A stretch of DNA of 64,000 nucleotides from Pseudomonas sp. B21_DOA (GCA_030544685.1 CP086683.1:2356001-2420000), one strand, 5' to 3'. Positions 1 through 9,118 are shown, counted from the first letter of the stretch. Numbers and translations: made by a program. The notes: generated from the sequence alone by a model not told the origin.

Positions 1-431
1 TGGCAGCGCTGGACAAACCGCTGCTGATCACCGAATTCAACTTCGGCTCAGCTGACCGGGGCCCGTTCTGGGGCGGCGTGACGCAACTCGCCAAGGAAGA
101 AGATCGCGGCCCGGCCTATGCCAACTTCCTCAAACAGGCGCTGAGCGAACCGTCGATTGTCGGCGTGCACTGGTTCCAGTATCTCGACCAACCGGTGACC
201 GGGCGTTTGCTCGACGGCGAGAACGGCCATTTCGGTCTGGTCGGGGTGACCGATCTGCCTTATCAGGGTTTTGTCGAGGCAGTGCGCAAAAGCAATCTGC
301 AGGCGCTCGAGCAACTGGGCAAGGAGGCGCAGAAAACCCCGGCGGCGGAAGTTGAAGGCGGGCGCAAGGCCGAGGCTGGCAATGCGCCGGGGGCTGCACA
401 GGCGGGTGGGCATTCGGGGAATGGTCACTAG
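1..431 (+). CDS. C-terminal fragment of a glycoside-hydrolase-like protein
   Basis: The reading frame is already open at base 3 and ends at the TAG at 429-431, so only the last ~142 residues are present. The visible part runs through 'LLITEFNFGS', 'VGVHWFQYLDQP' and a 'GENGHFGLVGVTDLPY' stretch. This is the arrangement of the last strands of a TIM-barrel glycosidase of the agarase/beta-galactosidase kind, with a candidate catalytic Glu in 'ITEFN'. The final ~35 residues are Ala/Gly/Glu-rich and look like a disordered tail. The substrate cannot be judged from this piece. The family assignment is by resemblance only. Confidence 0.55.
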   Translation, partial: AALDKPLLITEFNFGSADRGPFWGGVTQLAKEEDRGPAYANFLKQALSEPSIVGVHWFQYLDQPVTGRLLDGENGHFGLVGVTDLPYQGFVEAVRKSNLQALEQLGKEAQKTPAAEVEGGRKAEAGNAPGAAQAGGHSGNGH

Positions 432-450
432 GTTTCAGATCGCGTTATCG

Positions 451-535
451 TTCTTCGCGAGCAGGCTCGCTCCCACAGGGGATCTCCGCTGCTGTTGAGA
501 TCCAGTGTAGGAGCGAGCCTGCTCGCGAAGGATCA
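451..535. repeat. REP inverted pair (REPIN-like)
   Basis: Two inverted copies of a ~24 bp element ('ttcgcgagcaggctcgctcc' and its reverse complement) face each other across ~35 bp between two genes. The same unit recurs many times in this window. The arrangement matches the extragenic REPIN doublets of fluorescent pseudomonads. Confidence 0.85.
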
Positions 536-639
536 CCATAAATTGCCGATCAACCGTCTGGCCCGCGCCTGTTCCCAAATCCCTCAAGGGCTGGAACAAT
601 GCGGGCCACTTTGTAGAGCGTTTTCGCGGGGAGTTGCGG

Positions 640-1785
640 GTGCAGTTTCAGGGACATTACGAGCTTCAATTCGAAGCGGTGCGCGAGGCTTTCGCCGCAC
701 TGTTCGACGATCCCCAGGAACGCGGCGCAGCCTTGTGCATCAAGGTCGGTGGAGAAACCGTTCTCGACCTCTGGTCCGGTACAGCCGACAAGGACGGCGC
801 CGAAGCCTGGCACAGCGACACCATCGCCAACCTGTTCTCATGCACCAAGACCTTTACCGCCGTTACCGCGCTGCAACTGGTGGCCGAAGGCAAGTTGCAA
901 CTCGACGCCCCGGTTGCCCGCTACTGGCCGGAGTTCGCCGCCGCCGGCAAAGAATTCGTCACCCTGCGCCAATTGCTCTGCCATCAGGCCGGCCTGCCGG
1001 CCCTGCGCGAACTGCTCGCCCCTGAAGCCCTGTACGACTGGCAAACCATGGTCGACGCCCTTGCGGCCGAAGCCCCATGGTGGACGCCCGGCACCGGTCA
1101 CGGTTATGCCGCGATCACCTACGGCTGGCTGGTCGGCGAATTGCTGCGCCGCGCCGACGGTCGTGGGCCGGGCGAGTCGATCGTCGCTCGGGTCGCTAAG
1201 CCGTTGGGCCTGGATTTCCATGTGGGCCTGGCCGACGAAGAGTTTCATCGCGTGGCGCACATCGCCCGTGGCAAGGGCAACGCCGGCGACGCTGCGGCTC
1301 AGCGCCTGCTGCAAGTGACCATGCGCGAACCGACGGCCATGACCACCCGCGCTTTCACCAATCCGCCGTCCGTGCTGACCAGCACCAACAAGCCGGAATG
1401 GCGACGCATGCAGCAACCGGCGGCCAACGGCCACGGCAACGCGCGCAGTCTCGCCGGGTTCTATGCCGGCCTGCTCGATGGCTGCCTGCTCGAGAGCGAG
1501 ATGCTCGAAGAGCTGACCCGCGAGCACAGCCTCGGCGACGACAAGACTTTGCTCACCCGCACTCGCTTCGGCCTCGGCTGCATGCTCGATCAACCGGACG
1601 TGCCCAACGCCACCTACGGCCTCGGCCCGCGCGCGTTCGGCCATCCGGGAGCGGGCGGCTCGATCGGTTTTGCTGATCCTGAGCACGATGTGGCTTTCGG
1701 TTTCGTGACAAATACCCTGGGGCCTTACGTTTTGATGGATCCGCGCGCGCAAAAGCTGGCGCGGGTGCTTGCCACTTGTCTGTAA
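640..1785 (+). CDS. serine hydrolase, class C beta-lactamase/EstB family
   Basis: This is a predicted esterase or peptidase of the beta-lactamase (class C/penicillin-binding) fold. The SxxK nucleophile motif is visible as S-C-T-K at residues ~67-70, in 'NLFSCTKTFTA'. A Tyr motif follows in 'YAAITYGW', and a late 'GHPGAGGS' stretch is typical of EstB-type enzymes. No signal peptide is seen, so it is probably cytoplasmic. The GTG at 640 is preferred over the TTG at 634 because a 'ggggag' ribosome-binding site lies 7-8 bases before it. The length (~381 aa) suits the family. The natural substrate is unknown. It stands alone between a REP doublet and an OmpA-like gene. Confidence 0.8.
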   Translation: MQFQGHYELQFEAVREAFAALFDDPQERGAALCIKVGGETVLDLWSGTADKDGAEAWHSDTIANLFSCTKTFTAVTALQLVAEGKLQLDAPVARYWPEFAAAGKEFVTLRQLLCHQAGLPALRELLAPEALYDWQTMVDALAAEAPWWTPGTGHGYAAITYGWLVGELLRRADGRGPGESIVARVAKPLGLDFHVGLADEEFHRVAHIARGKGNAGDAAAQRLLQVTMREPTAMTTRAFTNPPSVLTSTNKPEWRRMQQPAANGHGNARSLAGFYAGLLDGCLLESEMLEELTREHSLGDDKTLLTRTRFGLGCMLDQPDVPNATYGLGPRAFGHPGAGGSIGFADPEHDVAFGFVTNTLGPYVLMDPRAQKLARVLATCL

Positions 1786-1898
1786 AGCTTCAACAAAGGT
1801 TCCAGGGTCGGAACCTCGAAGGGATTTTCGTTTCAAAACGGCTGTTTATCCGGGCGAAAGTGCTCTGATTTTTCATTACTTCATTTTGTGGATTTTCA

Positions 1899-3002
1899 AT
1901 GTCATCTAAAAAGACCCTCGCCTTGGCCCTGTGTGTAGCGATCACCGGTTGCGCACAGAACCCGAAAAACGATGCAGACGGCGGCAGTTGGTGGCCGTTC
2001 GGTTCTTCCGACAAAGTCGCGGCCAAAGATCCGGCACCGGCTCCGGCTCCTTTGAAACCAGCGGCGACTGCGCCAGTGGCCAAGGCTGAGAGCAGCAACC
2101 CGTGGTACTGGCCGTTCGGTTCCAGCGATGAAGCGGTCAAGGCTGATCTGAAGGCCGAGGTCAAACCTGAAGCCAAACCGGTCGAAGTGGCCAAAGCCGA
2201 GGCGCAGTCCAATGGCAAATGGTGGTGGCCGTTCGGCGGCAAGGACCAGCCAACCGCCAAAGCCGTGCCTATGCCGGATCCGAAGGTCACTCAAGCCTGG
2301 CTCGACGACTACGAGCCGCGTCTGCGTGAAGCGGTGAAAGACAGCAATCTGCAACTCGAGCGTCGCGATAACGTACTGGTGGTGACGGCGCCGGTCGAAG
2401 GCTCGTTCAATCCGGACCGCCCGGCGATGCTGCTGCCGGTCACGCTTGGCCCGTTCACTCGCGTAGCGAAAATCCTTGAAGCCGACCCGAAAACCGCAGT
2501 GCTGGTGCTCGGTCACAGCGATACCAGCGGTGCGGCGCCGGCCAACATCAAGCTGAGCCAGGAACGTGCACAATCGGTTGCAGCGATCTTCCGCCTCAGC
2601 GGCTTGCAGCGCGACCGTCTGATGCTGCGCGGCATGGGTTCCGAAGCGCCGCGTGCGGCCAACGACAGCGTTGAAGGTCGCGCCTTGAACCGTCGTGTCG
2701 AACTGCTGGTGACGCCGCAAAACACCATGGTTGCACTGCTGAGCAAATACAACATGCCGGCGCCGAAGCCGGTGACGATGGTTGCTGCGCAAGACGTCAA
2801 GCCAGTGGCCAAACCCGCCACCCCAGCGCCTGCTGCCAAGAAAGCTGCTGCCCCGGCGGCGAAAAAAGCGCCAGCCAAAAAAGCTGCCGCCAAGGCTCCA
2901 GCGAAAAAGGCGCCGGCCAAGACTCCGGCGAAAAAGACTGCGCCAGCCAAAGCCGCCGCGACCGACAAGAAAGTCGCCGCAGCCGACGCCGCCAAGAAGT
3001 GA
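1899..3002 (+). CDS. OmpA-family lipoprotein with WPFG repeats and a histone-H1-like Lys/Ala tail
   Basis: The 367-residue protein has a lipoprotein signal with the lipobox 'ITGC' (Cys18). Three Trp-rich repeats follow at about residues 31-35, 69-74 and 108-112 ('WWPFG', 'WYWPFG', 'WWWPFG'), separated by Ala/Lys/Pro-rich linkers. An OmpA-type peptidoglycan-binding domain spans residues ~145-275, with the conserved Asp in 'GHSDTSG' and Arg in 'NRRVEL'. The last ~60 residues are almost only Lys, Ala, Pro and Thr ('AKKAPAKKAAAK'), like histone H1 or AlgP. It is probably an outer-membrane-anchored, wall-binding protein. The basic tail is odd for an envelope protein. pdxH starts 24 bp downstream, so the two are likely co-transcribed. 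Confidence 0.8.
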   Translation: MSSKKTLALALCVAITGCAQNPKNDADGGSWWPFGSSDKVAAKDPAPAPAPLKPAATAPVAKAESSNPWYWPFGSSDEAVKADLKAEVKPEAKPVEVAKAEAQSNGKWWWPFGGKDQPTAKAVPMPDPKVTQAWLDDYEPRLREAVKDSNLQLERRDNVLVVTAPVEGSFNPDRPAMLLPVTLGPFTRVAKILEADPKTAVLVLGHSDTSGAAPANIKLSQERAQSVAAIFRLSGLQRDRLMLRGMGSEAPRAANDSVEGRALNRRVELLVTPQNTMVALLSKYNMPAPKPVTMVAAQDVKPVAKPATPAPAAKKAAAPAAKKAPAKKAAAKAPAKKAPAKTPAKKTAPAKAAATDKKVAAADAAKK

Positions 3003-3026
3003 TCCGCTAACGAAAAGGAATCCGCC

Positions 3027-3674
3027 ATGACCCAGGCTCTGGCCGATATGCGTCGCGACTACACCCGTGACGGTTTGACCGAGGCGCAAGCCCCGGCCGA
3101 GCCGTTTGCGCTGTTTCACCAGTGGTTCGCCGATGCGGTGAAAACCGAGCAGGCGCCGGTCGAAGCCAACGCCATGACCTTGGCCACGGTCGATGCCGAC
3201 GGTCGTCCGCATTGCCGCATTCTGTTGCTCAAGGGCCTGGACGAGCAGGGCTTCACCTTCTTCACCAACTACGACAGCGCCAAGGGCCAGCATCTGGCGG
3301 CCAATCCGTTTGCCGCCATGACTTTCTTCTGGCCAACACTGGAGCGCCAGGTGCGCATCGAAGGGCGGGTGGTGAAGGTTACGCCGCAGGAGTCCGATGC
3401 TTATTATCAAGTGCGGCCGCTGGGCAGTCGCCTCGGCGCCTGGGCCTCGCCGCAGAGCCGGGTCATCAACGGCCGTGGCGAGCTGGAAGATTTGCTCAAG
3501 GCCACGGAGCAGCGCTTCAGTGACAGCCAGCCGCACTGCCCGGAACATTGGGGTGGTTACCGCTTGTTGCCCGAGCGCATCGAGTTCTGGCAGGGCCGTC
3601 CGAGCCGCCTGCACGATCGCCTGAACTACCGCCTCCAGGGCACCGAGTGGATTCTGGAACGACTGGCACCCTGA
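3027..3674 (+). CDS. pdxH: pyridoxamine 5'-phosphate oxidase
   Basis: FMN-dependent oxidase that converts pyridoxine- or pyridoxamine-5'-phosphate to pyridoxal 5'-phosphate, the last step of vitamin B6 synthesis and salvage. At 215 aa it is of normal PdxH length. The FMN-contacting 'CRILLLKG' lies at residues 63-70, the '[10 protein letters not shown]' segment at 78-87, and the C-terminal PdxH signature '[14 protein letters not shown]' at 185-198. An 'aaaggaa' ribosome-binding site precedes the ATG. The gene follows the OmpA-like gene closely, as at the equivalent pseudomonad locus. It is intact and cytosolic. Confidence 0.96.
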   Translation: MTQALADMRRDYTRDGLTEAQAPAEPFALFHQWFADAVKTEQAPVEANAMTLATVDADGRPHCRILLLKGLDEQGFTFFTNYDSAKGQHLAANPFAAMTFFWPTLERQVRIEGRVVKVTPQESDAYYQVRPLGSRLGAWASPQSRVINGRGELEDLLKATEQRFSDSQPHCPEHWGGYRLLPERIEFWQGRPSRLHDRLNYRLQGTEWILERLAP

Positions 3675-3854
3675 GCAGTCTACCGAGCGAGATAAACGCG
3701 GATGGCGCAGGATCGCTGATTTGACGCTACCTTGAGTGGACGCTCGCGGGCATCTGTACCAGGCCTGAATGGAAGCCAATTTTATCCGGATGGTGTCGTG
3801 ACAGGCGCCAGGCCACGGGGTTTAATGAACACATGTTCTTTTGGAGTTGATGCT

Positions 3855-4319
3855 ATGCGTAAGTCTGTTCTGCTGGTTGCTTCCTTTTCGACGATGGCGA
3901 TGTTGCTGACCGGCTGCCAATCGAGCCTCACCGGCGACTCCTACTCCCGTGACGAAGCGCGTCGTGTACAGACGATTCGCATGGGCACCATCGAATCCCT
4001 GCGACCGGTAAAAATCGAAGGCACCAAGACCCCGATCGGCGGCGCAGCAGGCGCAGTGGTCGGCGGCGTCGGCGGTAGCGCCATCGGCGGCGGCAAGGGC
4101 AGCATTGTCGCTGCAGTCATCGGCGCAGTGGCCGGCGGCCTGCTTGGCTCGGCCACCGAAGAAGGCCTGACCCGCACCCAGGGCGTGGAAATCACCGTCC
4201 GCGAAGACGACGGCAGCATGCGCGCCTATGTGCAGCAGGTTCAGGAGAATGAAGTATTCCGCGTTGGCGAGCGGGTACGGATTTCCACCGTTGGCGGAAC
4301 CAGCCGCGTTTCGCACTAA
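3855..4319 (+). CDS. SlyB-like glycine-zipper outer-membrane lipoprotein
   Basis: The 154-residue lipoprotein has the lipobox 'LTGC' (Cys at ~21). It then carries a glycine-zipper transmembrane hairpin, with 'GGAAGAVVGGVGGSAIGGG' around residues 60-80 and a second Gly/Ala-rich segment around 90-105. The C-terminal part is a small beta domain. This is the rickettsial 17 kDa antigen/SlyB pattern. In enterics such proteins stabilise the outer membrane under PhoPQ control; the role here is inferred. ATG 3855 is preferred over an in-frame upstream start at 3732 because it opens directly on the signal peptide. A strong terminator follows. Confidence 0.85.
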   Translation: MRKSVLLVASFSTMAMLLTGCQSSLTGDSYSRDEARRVQTIRMGTIESLRPVKIEGTKTPIGGAAGAVVGGVGGSAIGGGKGSIVAAVIGAVAGGLLGSATEEGLTRTQGVEITVREDDGSMRAYVQQVQENEVFRVGERVRISTVGGTSRVSH

Positions 4320-4337
4320 GCGGGAAGCCGGGTAAAG

Positions 4338-4374
4338 AAAACCCCGATCAGGTGACTGGTCGGGGTTTTTCTTT
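4338..4374 (+). terminator. rho-independent terminator after the slyB-like gene
   Basis: An ~11 bp stem ('aaccccgatca'/'tggtcggggtt', one G-T pair) with a short loop is followed by 'tttttcttt'. It starts 18 bp after the stop codon of the SlyB-like gene and separates it from the convergent bacteriocin island. Confidence 0.85.
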
Positions 4375-4389
4375 GCTTGAATTGCTCAT

Positions 4390-4641
4390 TCAGTATGTGA
4401 CGCAGGTGCCCATGAAGTATTCGAGGCCCTTTGGAAAACTGAAGTTGAGCAGGTTTTCCAATGCGGTTACCTGATCCTGAGTCAACAACAGCGCGCCGGG
4501 TTCCACCTCATCCAGGGGCTTGGATTCAATGAGCTGAGCCACTTTTTCATTTATCTCGCTGCCTGTGATATCCAGCTCGAATTGCAAGGAGTCATCTTGG
4601 ACTTCGTCAGTAAAGAATCCGGTAATCGAAAGAAAGCGCAT
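4390..4641 (-). CDS. small protein, paralogue of the bacteriocin-linked protein at 4958-5194 (DUF7683-like)
   Basis: The 83-residue acidic protein begins 'MRFL'. It has a late 'LTQDQVTALENL' helix followed by an aromatic/Cys end ('LEYFMGTC'). The same skeleton is seen in the 78-residue protein at 4958-5194 ('MRFL', 'LNQKQVQAFEKL', 'YYFQLTC'), so the two are divergent paralogues flanking the E3-type immunity gene. Small proteins of this type next to colicin-like genes are, from memory, grouped as DUF7683. A function as an extra or orphan immunity protein is likely but unproven. Base composition is AT-richer than in the flanking chromosome, which suggests acquisition together with the toxin. 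Confidence 0.6.
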   Translation of the reverse strand: MRFLSITGFFTDEVQDDSLQFELDITGSEINEKVAQLIESKPLDEVEPGALLLTQDQVTALENLLNFSFPKGLEYFMGTCVTY

Positions 4642-4661
4642 GAAGAACTCATCCCGGTTAT

Positions 4662-4907
4662 TTAACTGTAATCGAACGAAATCTGGTAGTCGCAGGTATT
4701 GAGTGTGATTTGATGTTGAAAGTACGGCTGAATGCTAGTTACCCACTTTTCGATGACGTTGAAGCCGCCATTATTGATGTTGCCTTCCAGCGGAATACTC
4801 AGAGCATTCAAAACTGATTCATCGTCCCCCAGATCTTTTGACGATTCCTCGCCCTGAATTTCTAGGGTTGCTGTGTCGTACCACTCCAGCCTCAATACCA
4901 GACCCAT
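4662..4907 (-). CDS. colicin E3/cloacin-type immunity protein
   Basis: The 81-residue acidic protein closely tracks the colicin E3 immunity protein along its whole length. It shares 'MGL.L.L.W.D', 'GEE.SKD.GDD.SV', 'NNG.F.VI..WV', 'QPYF.HQI' and a final 'SFDY'. Its family (cloacin immunity) binds the C-terminal rRNase domain of E3-type bacteriocins and protects the producer's ribosomes. The partner toxin with an E3-type domain lies just upstream on the same strand, with the 4958-5194 gene in between. An ATG with an upstream 'gaggaag' is present. The gene is intact. Confidence 0.9.
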   Translation of the reverse strand: MGLVLRLEWYDTATLEIQGEESSKDLGDDESVLNALSIPLEGNINNGGFNVIEKWVTSIQPYFQHQITLNTCDYQISFDYS

Positions 4908-4957
4908 GTCTTCCTCGCAGATACTTTGATGTTGTTCTTCACATTGCTCGCTTACGG

Positions 4958-5194
4958 CTAATCGGGGCCGTTACATGTCAGTTGAAAGTAATAGCGTGAA
5001 TCTGCGATTGATATCTGCATCAGTTTTTCAAAGGCTTGAACTTGTTTCTGATTCAAATCGTAGCCTTCCCACCCTTGCTGCTTGGTCGTCCAACCCATAA
5101 TCGACTTAATGTGCTCTGCATGCTCTTTGGGTATTTCGGTTACCGATACTTGGTAATCAGTCTGCTTATCAAAAGCTTCTATCAAAAATCTCAA
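4958..5194 (-). CDS. small bacteriocin-linked protein (DUF7683-like), overlaps the toxin stop
   Basis: The 78-residue protein starts with TTG inside the toxin stop codon (TTGA overlap), implying translational coupling to the toxin gene. It carries 'MRFLIEAFDKQT', 'LNQKQVQAFEKL' and an end 'YYFQLTC', and is a paralogue of the gene at 4390-4641. It sits between the toxin and its E3-type immunity gene, where a primary immunity protein would normally be. It may therefore be a helper, a chaperone-like partner, or an immunity protein left from a different toxin domain. No catalytic motif is visible. Confidence 0.6.
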   Translation of the reverse strand: MRFLIEAFDKQTDYQVSVTEIPKEHAEHIKSIMGWTTKQQGWEGYDLNQKQVQAFEKLMQISIADSRYYFQLTCNGPD

Positions 5195-6401
5195 AGCTCA
5201 ACGCTCCGTTTTTTTCCTTTCTTCGAGTTTTTATTCTTTTTTGTAGACGTGGGCTCACCAGTCGCTGGATCGAATTCCCCGATGTGGTTTCCCCGAGGAT
5301 CATATTTTTCAATCGTTCCGTGCATGGAGTCCCATTCAAGAATATGCCCTTTGGCGGTTTTCCATCTTTTGCGTTTTGAACCACCGCCTTGGACTACTGT
5401 TTTACGGCCGACGATTCTGGCATCGGGAAAAGCCGGCAGTATGTCAGGCGGCGGATGATATTCGTGATCCCCAGCGCGAGTACTGATGACGATGTAGACC
5501 GGTTTAATACTAGATCCGGCCGGAAACACCAAAATAAAGTCTTTGTACTCCGGCGGATAAACCGGATTCACCAGTATCCCGTCCGCCGCTTTCGTCGGTG
5601 GATAGACCCAGATATGCGGTGCCTGCGGGGCAGCCTCCAGCGCTGGAATGCCGAGAATGTCCGAGCCATCCACCGCCGGGGTCCAGAGCAGTTCGACGCC
5701 TTCACCCAGATCCGCAACGAACCGGTCGCCGCGTGCAGTGAATTGCACGACATCGACCATTTCCCAATCGCGGTTCTTGCCGGTGTAGAAACCGTAACCC
5801 TTGAGCGTGCCATCGGCCTGTTGCTCGACGCGCAGGCGCACGCGGGTTCGGGCTTGTTTGAGTGTGCTTAGTTGCTCATCGGTGTAGAGCGCGCTGTCGC
5901 CCAGGCTTGACGGCATCAAAAGCGCAACCAGGCCCACCAAAGGCGCAGCGGCTGCGCTTGATGCGAGCGCTGGCAGCGCTTCAAAAACCGAGCCTGCCAA
6001 GGCCAGACTGCCGAACCCGACCGGGATGGCGTTGGCGCTGATTTTCTTGAGTGGAATGCCGCCGCTTGGGTCGGCTTCGCGAGCGCCGAGCAGAATCAGC
6101 TCGCCGTAATCCTTCAGGCTGTCGGTCGGCACCATGCCGGAAGGATTACTGTAATCAATGATCGCATCCGGCAACTTGCAGGACTTGGCGAATACACAGC
6201 CGGCACGCACGGCTTCAGGTTTTTCGCCGCCACTTCACGGCTGTGCTCGAACGCCTCCTGCCGCGCCAGCATCGCGTCGTAAGCGTTTTGCCCGGCTTCG
6301 CGCTCGGCCAGTTCGGCGGCCGTCATATACCGCCAGGTAACGTGATGTCCGTCGCCCTGCGGTGGGTTTTGCACCCGGGGAATGTCCTCGTTCCGCGCCA
6401 C
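5191..6401 (-). CDS. S-type pyocin/colicin E3-like 16S rRNA-cleaving bacteriocin, frame broken at 6220-6224
   Basis: The restored protein (~403 aa) starts at the GTG at 6399-6401 behind an 'aaggga' site. A hydrophilic N-terminus comes first, then a conserved 'CVFAKSC..PDAIIDY' region and an Ala-rich helix. A pyocin-S-type domain occupies about residues 165-330. The C-terminal cytotoxic domain ('KRKRWK', 'EWDSMHGTIEKY', 'GEFDPATG') matches colicin E3, which cuts 16S rRNA in the decoding site. The Asp, His and Glu of 'WDSMHGTIE' correspond to the E3 catalytic residues. The tail is Lys-rich. The reading frame shifts at a five-A run (minus strand) after codon 60; one extra A joins 'EVAAK' to 'KPEAVRAGCVF'. 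Immunity genes follow directly. Confidence 0.85.
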
Positions 6402-6572
6402 TGATCGTCCCTTCGTTCACCATCGACAGCCCCTCGAAAAGGGGCTGCACGACGTTATCGAAGCGGGGAAAGCGTGGCTGTAGGACGGGTCGCTAATGAC
6501 GTGGGGATTGTTCGCTGCGTAACTGTGAGGCGGTAAATTTGCGGCGAGGGTCAAGCTCCCTCGCCACAAGGA

Positions 6573-7757
6573 TTATTGCAGTTGTGAATTCTTGCGACTC
6601 GCCGCCGCCGTCACCGCATAACCAATCACCGCCGCGAGGATCGAGCCGGTGAGGATGCCCATGCGATCCATGCCGGCGTAATCACTCACGCCGGGTTCGA
6701 AGGCCAGCGAGCCGACGAACAGGCTCATGGTGAAGCCGATGCCGCAGAGAATTGCCACGCCGAGGACCTGGCCCCAGTTGGCGCCTTGGGGCAGGGCGGC
6801 GATGCCGATCTTGACCGCCAGCCAGGTCAGGCCGAACACGCCGACGGTCTTGCCCAGCAGCAGGCCGATGGCGATGCCCATCGGTACGTCGTGGGTGAAG
6901 CTTTCGACGGTGACGCCGCTCAGCGACAGGCCGGCGTTGGCGAAGGCGAACAGCGGCAGGATGCCGTAGGCGACCCAGGGGTGCAGCGCGTGTTCGAGGG
7001 TCAGCAGCGGCGACGACTCGGCGTTTTTCGTGCGCAGGGGAATGCAGAAAGCCAGGGTCACGCCGGCCAGTGTCGCGTGGACACCGCTCTTGAGCACGCA
7101 GACCCAGAGGATCAGGCCGATGATCATGTAAGGGCCGAGCTTGACCACGCCGAGCCGGTTCATCGCCACCAGCGCGGCAATGCACGCAGCCGCCAGGCCA
7201 AGGGACAGGGTCGAGAGTTCGCCGGAATAGAAGATTGCGATGATGACGATGGCGCCGAGGTCATCGATGATCGCCAGGGTCATCAGGAACAGTTTCAGCG
7301 ACACCGGCACGCGTTTGCCGAGCAGGGCCAATACGCCGAGGGCGAAGGCAATGTCGGTGGCGGTCGGAATGGCCCAGCCACTCAGGGCGGCGGGGTTGTC
7401 GCGATTGAGGAACCAGTAGATCAGCGCCGGCACCAGCATGCCGCCGATCGCTGCTGCGCCGGGCAGGACGATCTGCGAGGGCTTGGACAACTGGCCGTCG
7501 AGCACTTCGCGTTTCACTTCCAGGCCGATCAGCAGAAAGAACATCGCCATCAGGCCGTCGTTGATCCACAGCAGCAGGGGTTTGGCGATTTTCAACGCGC
7601 CGATCTGCGCCACCACAGGAGTGTCGAGCAGGCCGGTGTACAGCCACGACAGCGGTGAGTTGTTGATGATCAGCGCGAGAATGGCTGCGGCGATCAATAG
7701 CAGACCGCTGGCGGCTTCCAACTGAAAGAAACGCGTGAAAGTGCTACGCAGAGGCAA
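6573..7757 (-). CDS. nhaA: Na+/H+ antiporter NhaA
   Basis: Inner-membrane electrogenic Na+/H+ antiporter, used for sodium export and cytosolic pH control at alkaline pH. The adjacent Asp pair of the ion site is in 'AIIDDLGAI' (~165-166), and the earlier essential Asp is in '[10 protein letters not shown]' (~135). About 12 hydrophobic segments are present. The preferred start is TTG at 7755-7757, 5 bases behind 'ggagag', giving 394 aa. An in-frame TTG at 7778 would add seven residues with no ribosome-binding site. It is intact and appears monocistronic. The AT-rich gap 7779-8007 carries its promoter and that of the divergent gene. Confidence 0.94.
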   Translation of the reverse strand: MPLRSTFTRFFQLEAASGLLLIAAAILALIINNSPLSWLYTGLLDTPVVAQIGALKIAKPLLLWINDGLMAMFFLLIGLEVKREVLDGQLSKPSQIVLPGAAAIGGMLVPALIYWFLNRDNPAALSGWAIPTATDIAFALGVLALLGKRVPVSLKLFLMTLAIIDDLGAIVIIAIFYSGELSTLSLGLAAACIAALVAMNRLGVVKLGPYMIIGLILWVCVLKSGVHATLAGVTLAFCIPLRTKNAESSPLLTLEHALHPWVAYGILPLFAFANAGLSLSGVTVESFTHDVPMGIAIGLLLGKTVGVFGLTWLAVKIGIAALPQGANWGQVLGVAILCGIGFTMSLFVGSLAFEPGVSDYAGMDRMGILTGSILAAVIGYAVTAAASRKNSQLQ

Positions 7758-8007
7758 GGTCGCTCTCCATCGAATCAAGAAAAAGGTGAAACACCCTAAC
7801 CCGTACCGTTAGTTGTTAAAACAAAAGTTATATTCTTTTTTGTTATATGTCGTTACAGGCTGTCTCGCTCGGGCAGCACTGAGCCTAGCAGTTGCCTGAC
7901 ACATTGAGACTCAGCTGTATCTTTGCCGCCTGCGGGATTTTTCCTAAGCTTGTGGCAGACCTTTTCAGAAGACCGATCTTCTGGCTGATTCAACGAGAAC
8001 CGAAACC

Positions 8008-9102
8008 ATGAGCGACAACCGACAGTGGGCCCGCGAAGCCATCCGCATCATCGAGGCGGACTTCCAGCGCAGCGCCGACACCCACCTGATCCCCTTGCCG
8101 CTGCCAGGTTTTGCCGGCATCGAATTGTATTTCAAGGACGAGTCCAGCCACCCGACCGGCAGCCTCAAGCATCGCCTGGCCCGTTCGCTGTTCCTTTACG
8201 CGCTGTGCAACGGCTGGCTGAAACCCGGCGCGCCGGTGATCGAGGCATCCAGCGGCTCGACGGCGATCTCCGAAGCGTATTTCGCGCGCATGCTCGGTTT
8301 GCCGTTTATCGCGGTGATGCCGGCGACCACCTCGAAAGAGAAGATTGCCCAGATTGCCTTTTACGGCGGGCAGAGCCATCTGGTGCAGGATCCGACGCAG
8401 ATCTACGCCGAATCCGAGCGCCTGGCCCGCGAGCATGGCGGTCACTTTATCGACCAGTTCACTTACGCCGAACGTGCCACCGACTGGCGAGCGAACAACA
8501 ACATCGCCGAGTCGATCTTCCAGCAGATGCGCTACGAAAAACACCCTGAACCGACGTGGCTGATTTCCAGCCCCGGCACCGGCGGCACCACCGCGACCCT
8601 CGGCCGTTACGTGCGTTATCGCCAGCACTGCACCCGCGTGTTGTGTGCCGATGCCGAACGGTCGGTGTTCTTCGATTTCTACCAGACGGGAGATGCCAGC
8701 CTGCGCCTGGACTGCGGCTCACGCATCGAAGGCATTGGCCGGCCTCGGGTCGAAGCGTCGTTCCTGCCCAAGGTGATCGATGCGATGGTCAAGGTGCCGG
8801 ACGCCTTGTCGCTGGCGGCCATGCATTATCTGGCGCAGCGTTTGGGGCGGCATGTCGGCGGATCGAGCGGGACCAATCTGATCGGTGCGCTGATGGCGGC
8901 GCAGCAGATGAAAGCGGCGGGGCAGTCGGGATCGATCGTGGCGATCCTGTGCGATGGCGGCGAGCGTTATGCCGACACTTATTACGACCAGGAATGGTTG
9001 AAAGCGCAGGGTTACGAACTGGGTGAGTTGATCGCAGCGGTGGCGGCGAGTGCCGAGCGCGGGGAGGTGCTGCCGACCTCGGTGCTGCGCGCCAACATCT
9101 GA
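8008..9102 (+). CDS. PLP-dependent cysteine synthase-family enzyme
   Basis: The 364-residue fold-type II PLP enzyme resembles CysK/CysM. The probable Schiff-base Lys is K54 in 'PTGSLKHR'. The substrate/phosphate loop is 'ASSGSTAIS' at 80-88, and a Gly-rich cofactor loop occurs at '[13 protein letters not shown]'. It is longer than CysK (~320 aa). The family includes stand-alone cysteine synthase-like and desulfhydrase-like members, so the exact reaction is not assignable. The start ATG lies after 'gagaaccgaaacc'. It is monocistronic, divergent from nhaA and followed by a REP doublet. Confidence 0.82.
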   Translation: MSDNRQWAREAIRIIEADFQRSADTHLIPLPLPGFAGIELYFKDESSHPTGSLKHRLARSLFLYALCNGWLKPGAPVIEASSGSTAISEAYFARMLGLPFIAVMPATTSKEKIAQIAFYGGQSHLVQDPTQIYAESERLAREHGGHFIDQFTYAERATDWRANNNIAESIFQQMRYEKHPEPTWLISSPGTGGTTATLGRYVRYRQHCTRVLCADAERSVFFDFYQTGDASLRLDCGSRIEGIGRPRVEASFLPKVIDAMVKVPDALSLAAMHYLAQRLGRHVGGSSGTNLIGALMAAQQMKAAGQSGSIVAILCDGGERYADTYYDQEWLKAQGYELGELIAAVAASAERGEVLPTSVLRANI

Positions 9103-9118
9103 CACACCCCAATCAAAT

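Noticed and set aside
1902..3779. 625-residue minus-strand frame
   Set aside because: Antisense of the OmpA-like gene and pdxH, which are both well supported; the Arg/Gly-rich repeat is the mirror of the Lys/Ala tail.
4390..6401. Prophage or type VI secretion effector locus
   Set aside because: No phage, VgrG, Hcp or PAAR gene is nearby, and the toxin and immunity sequences fit colicin E3/S-type pyocin instead.
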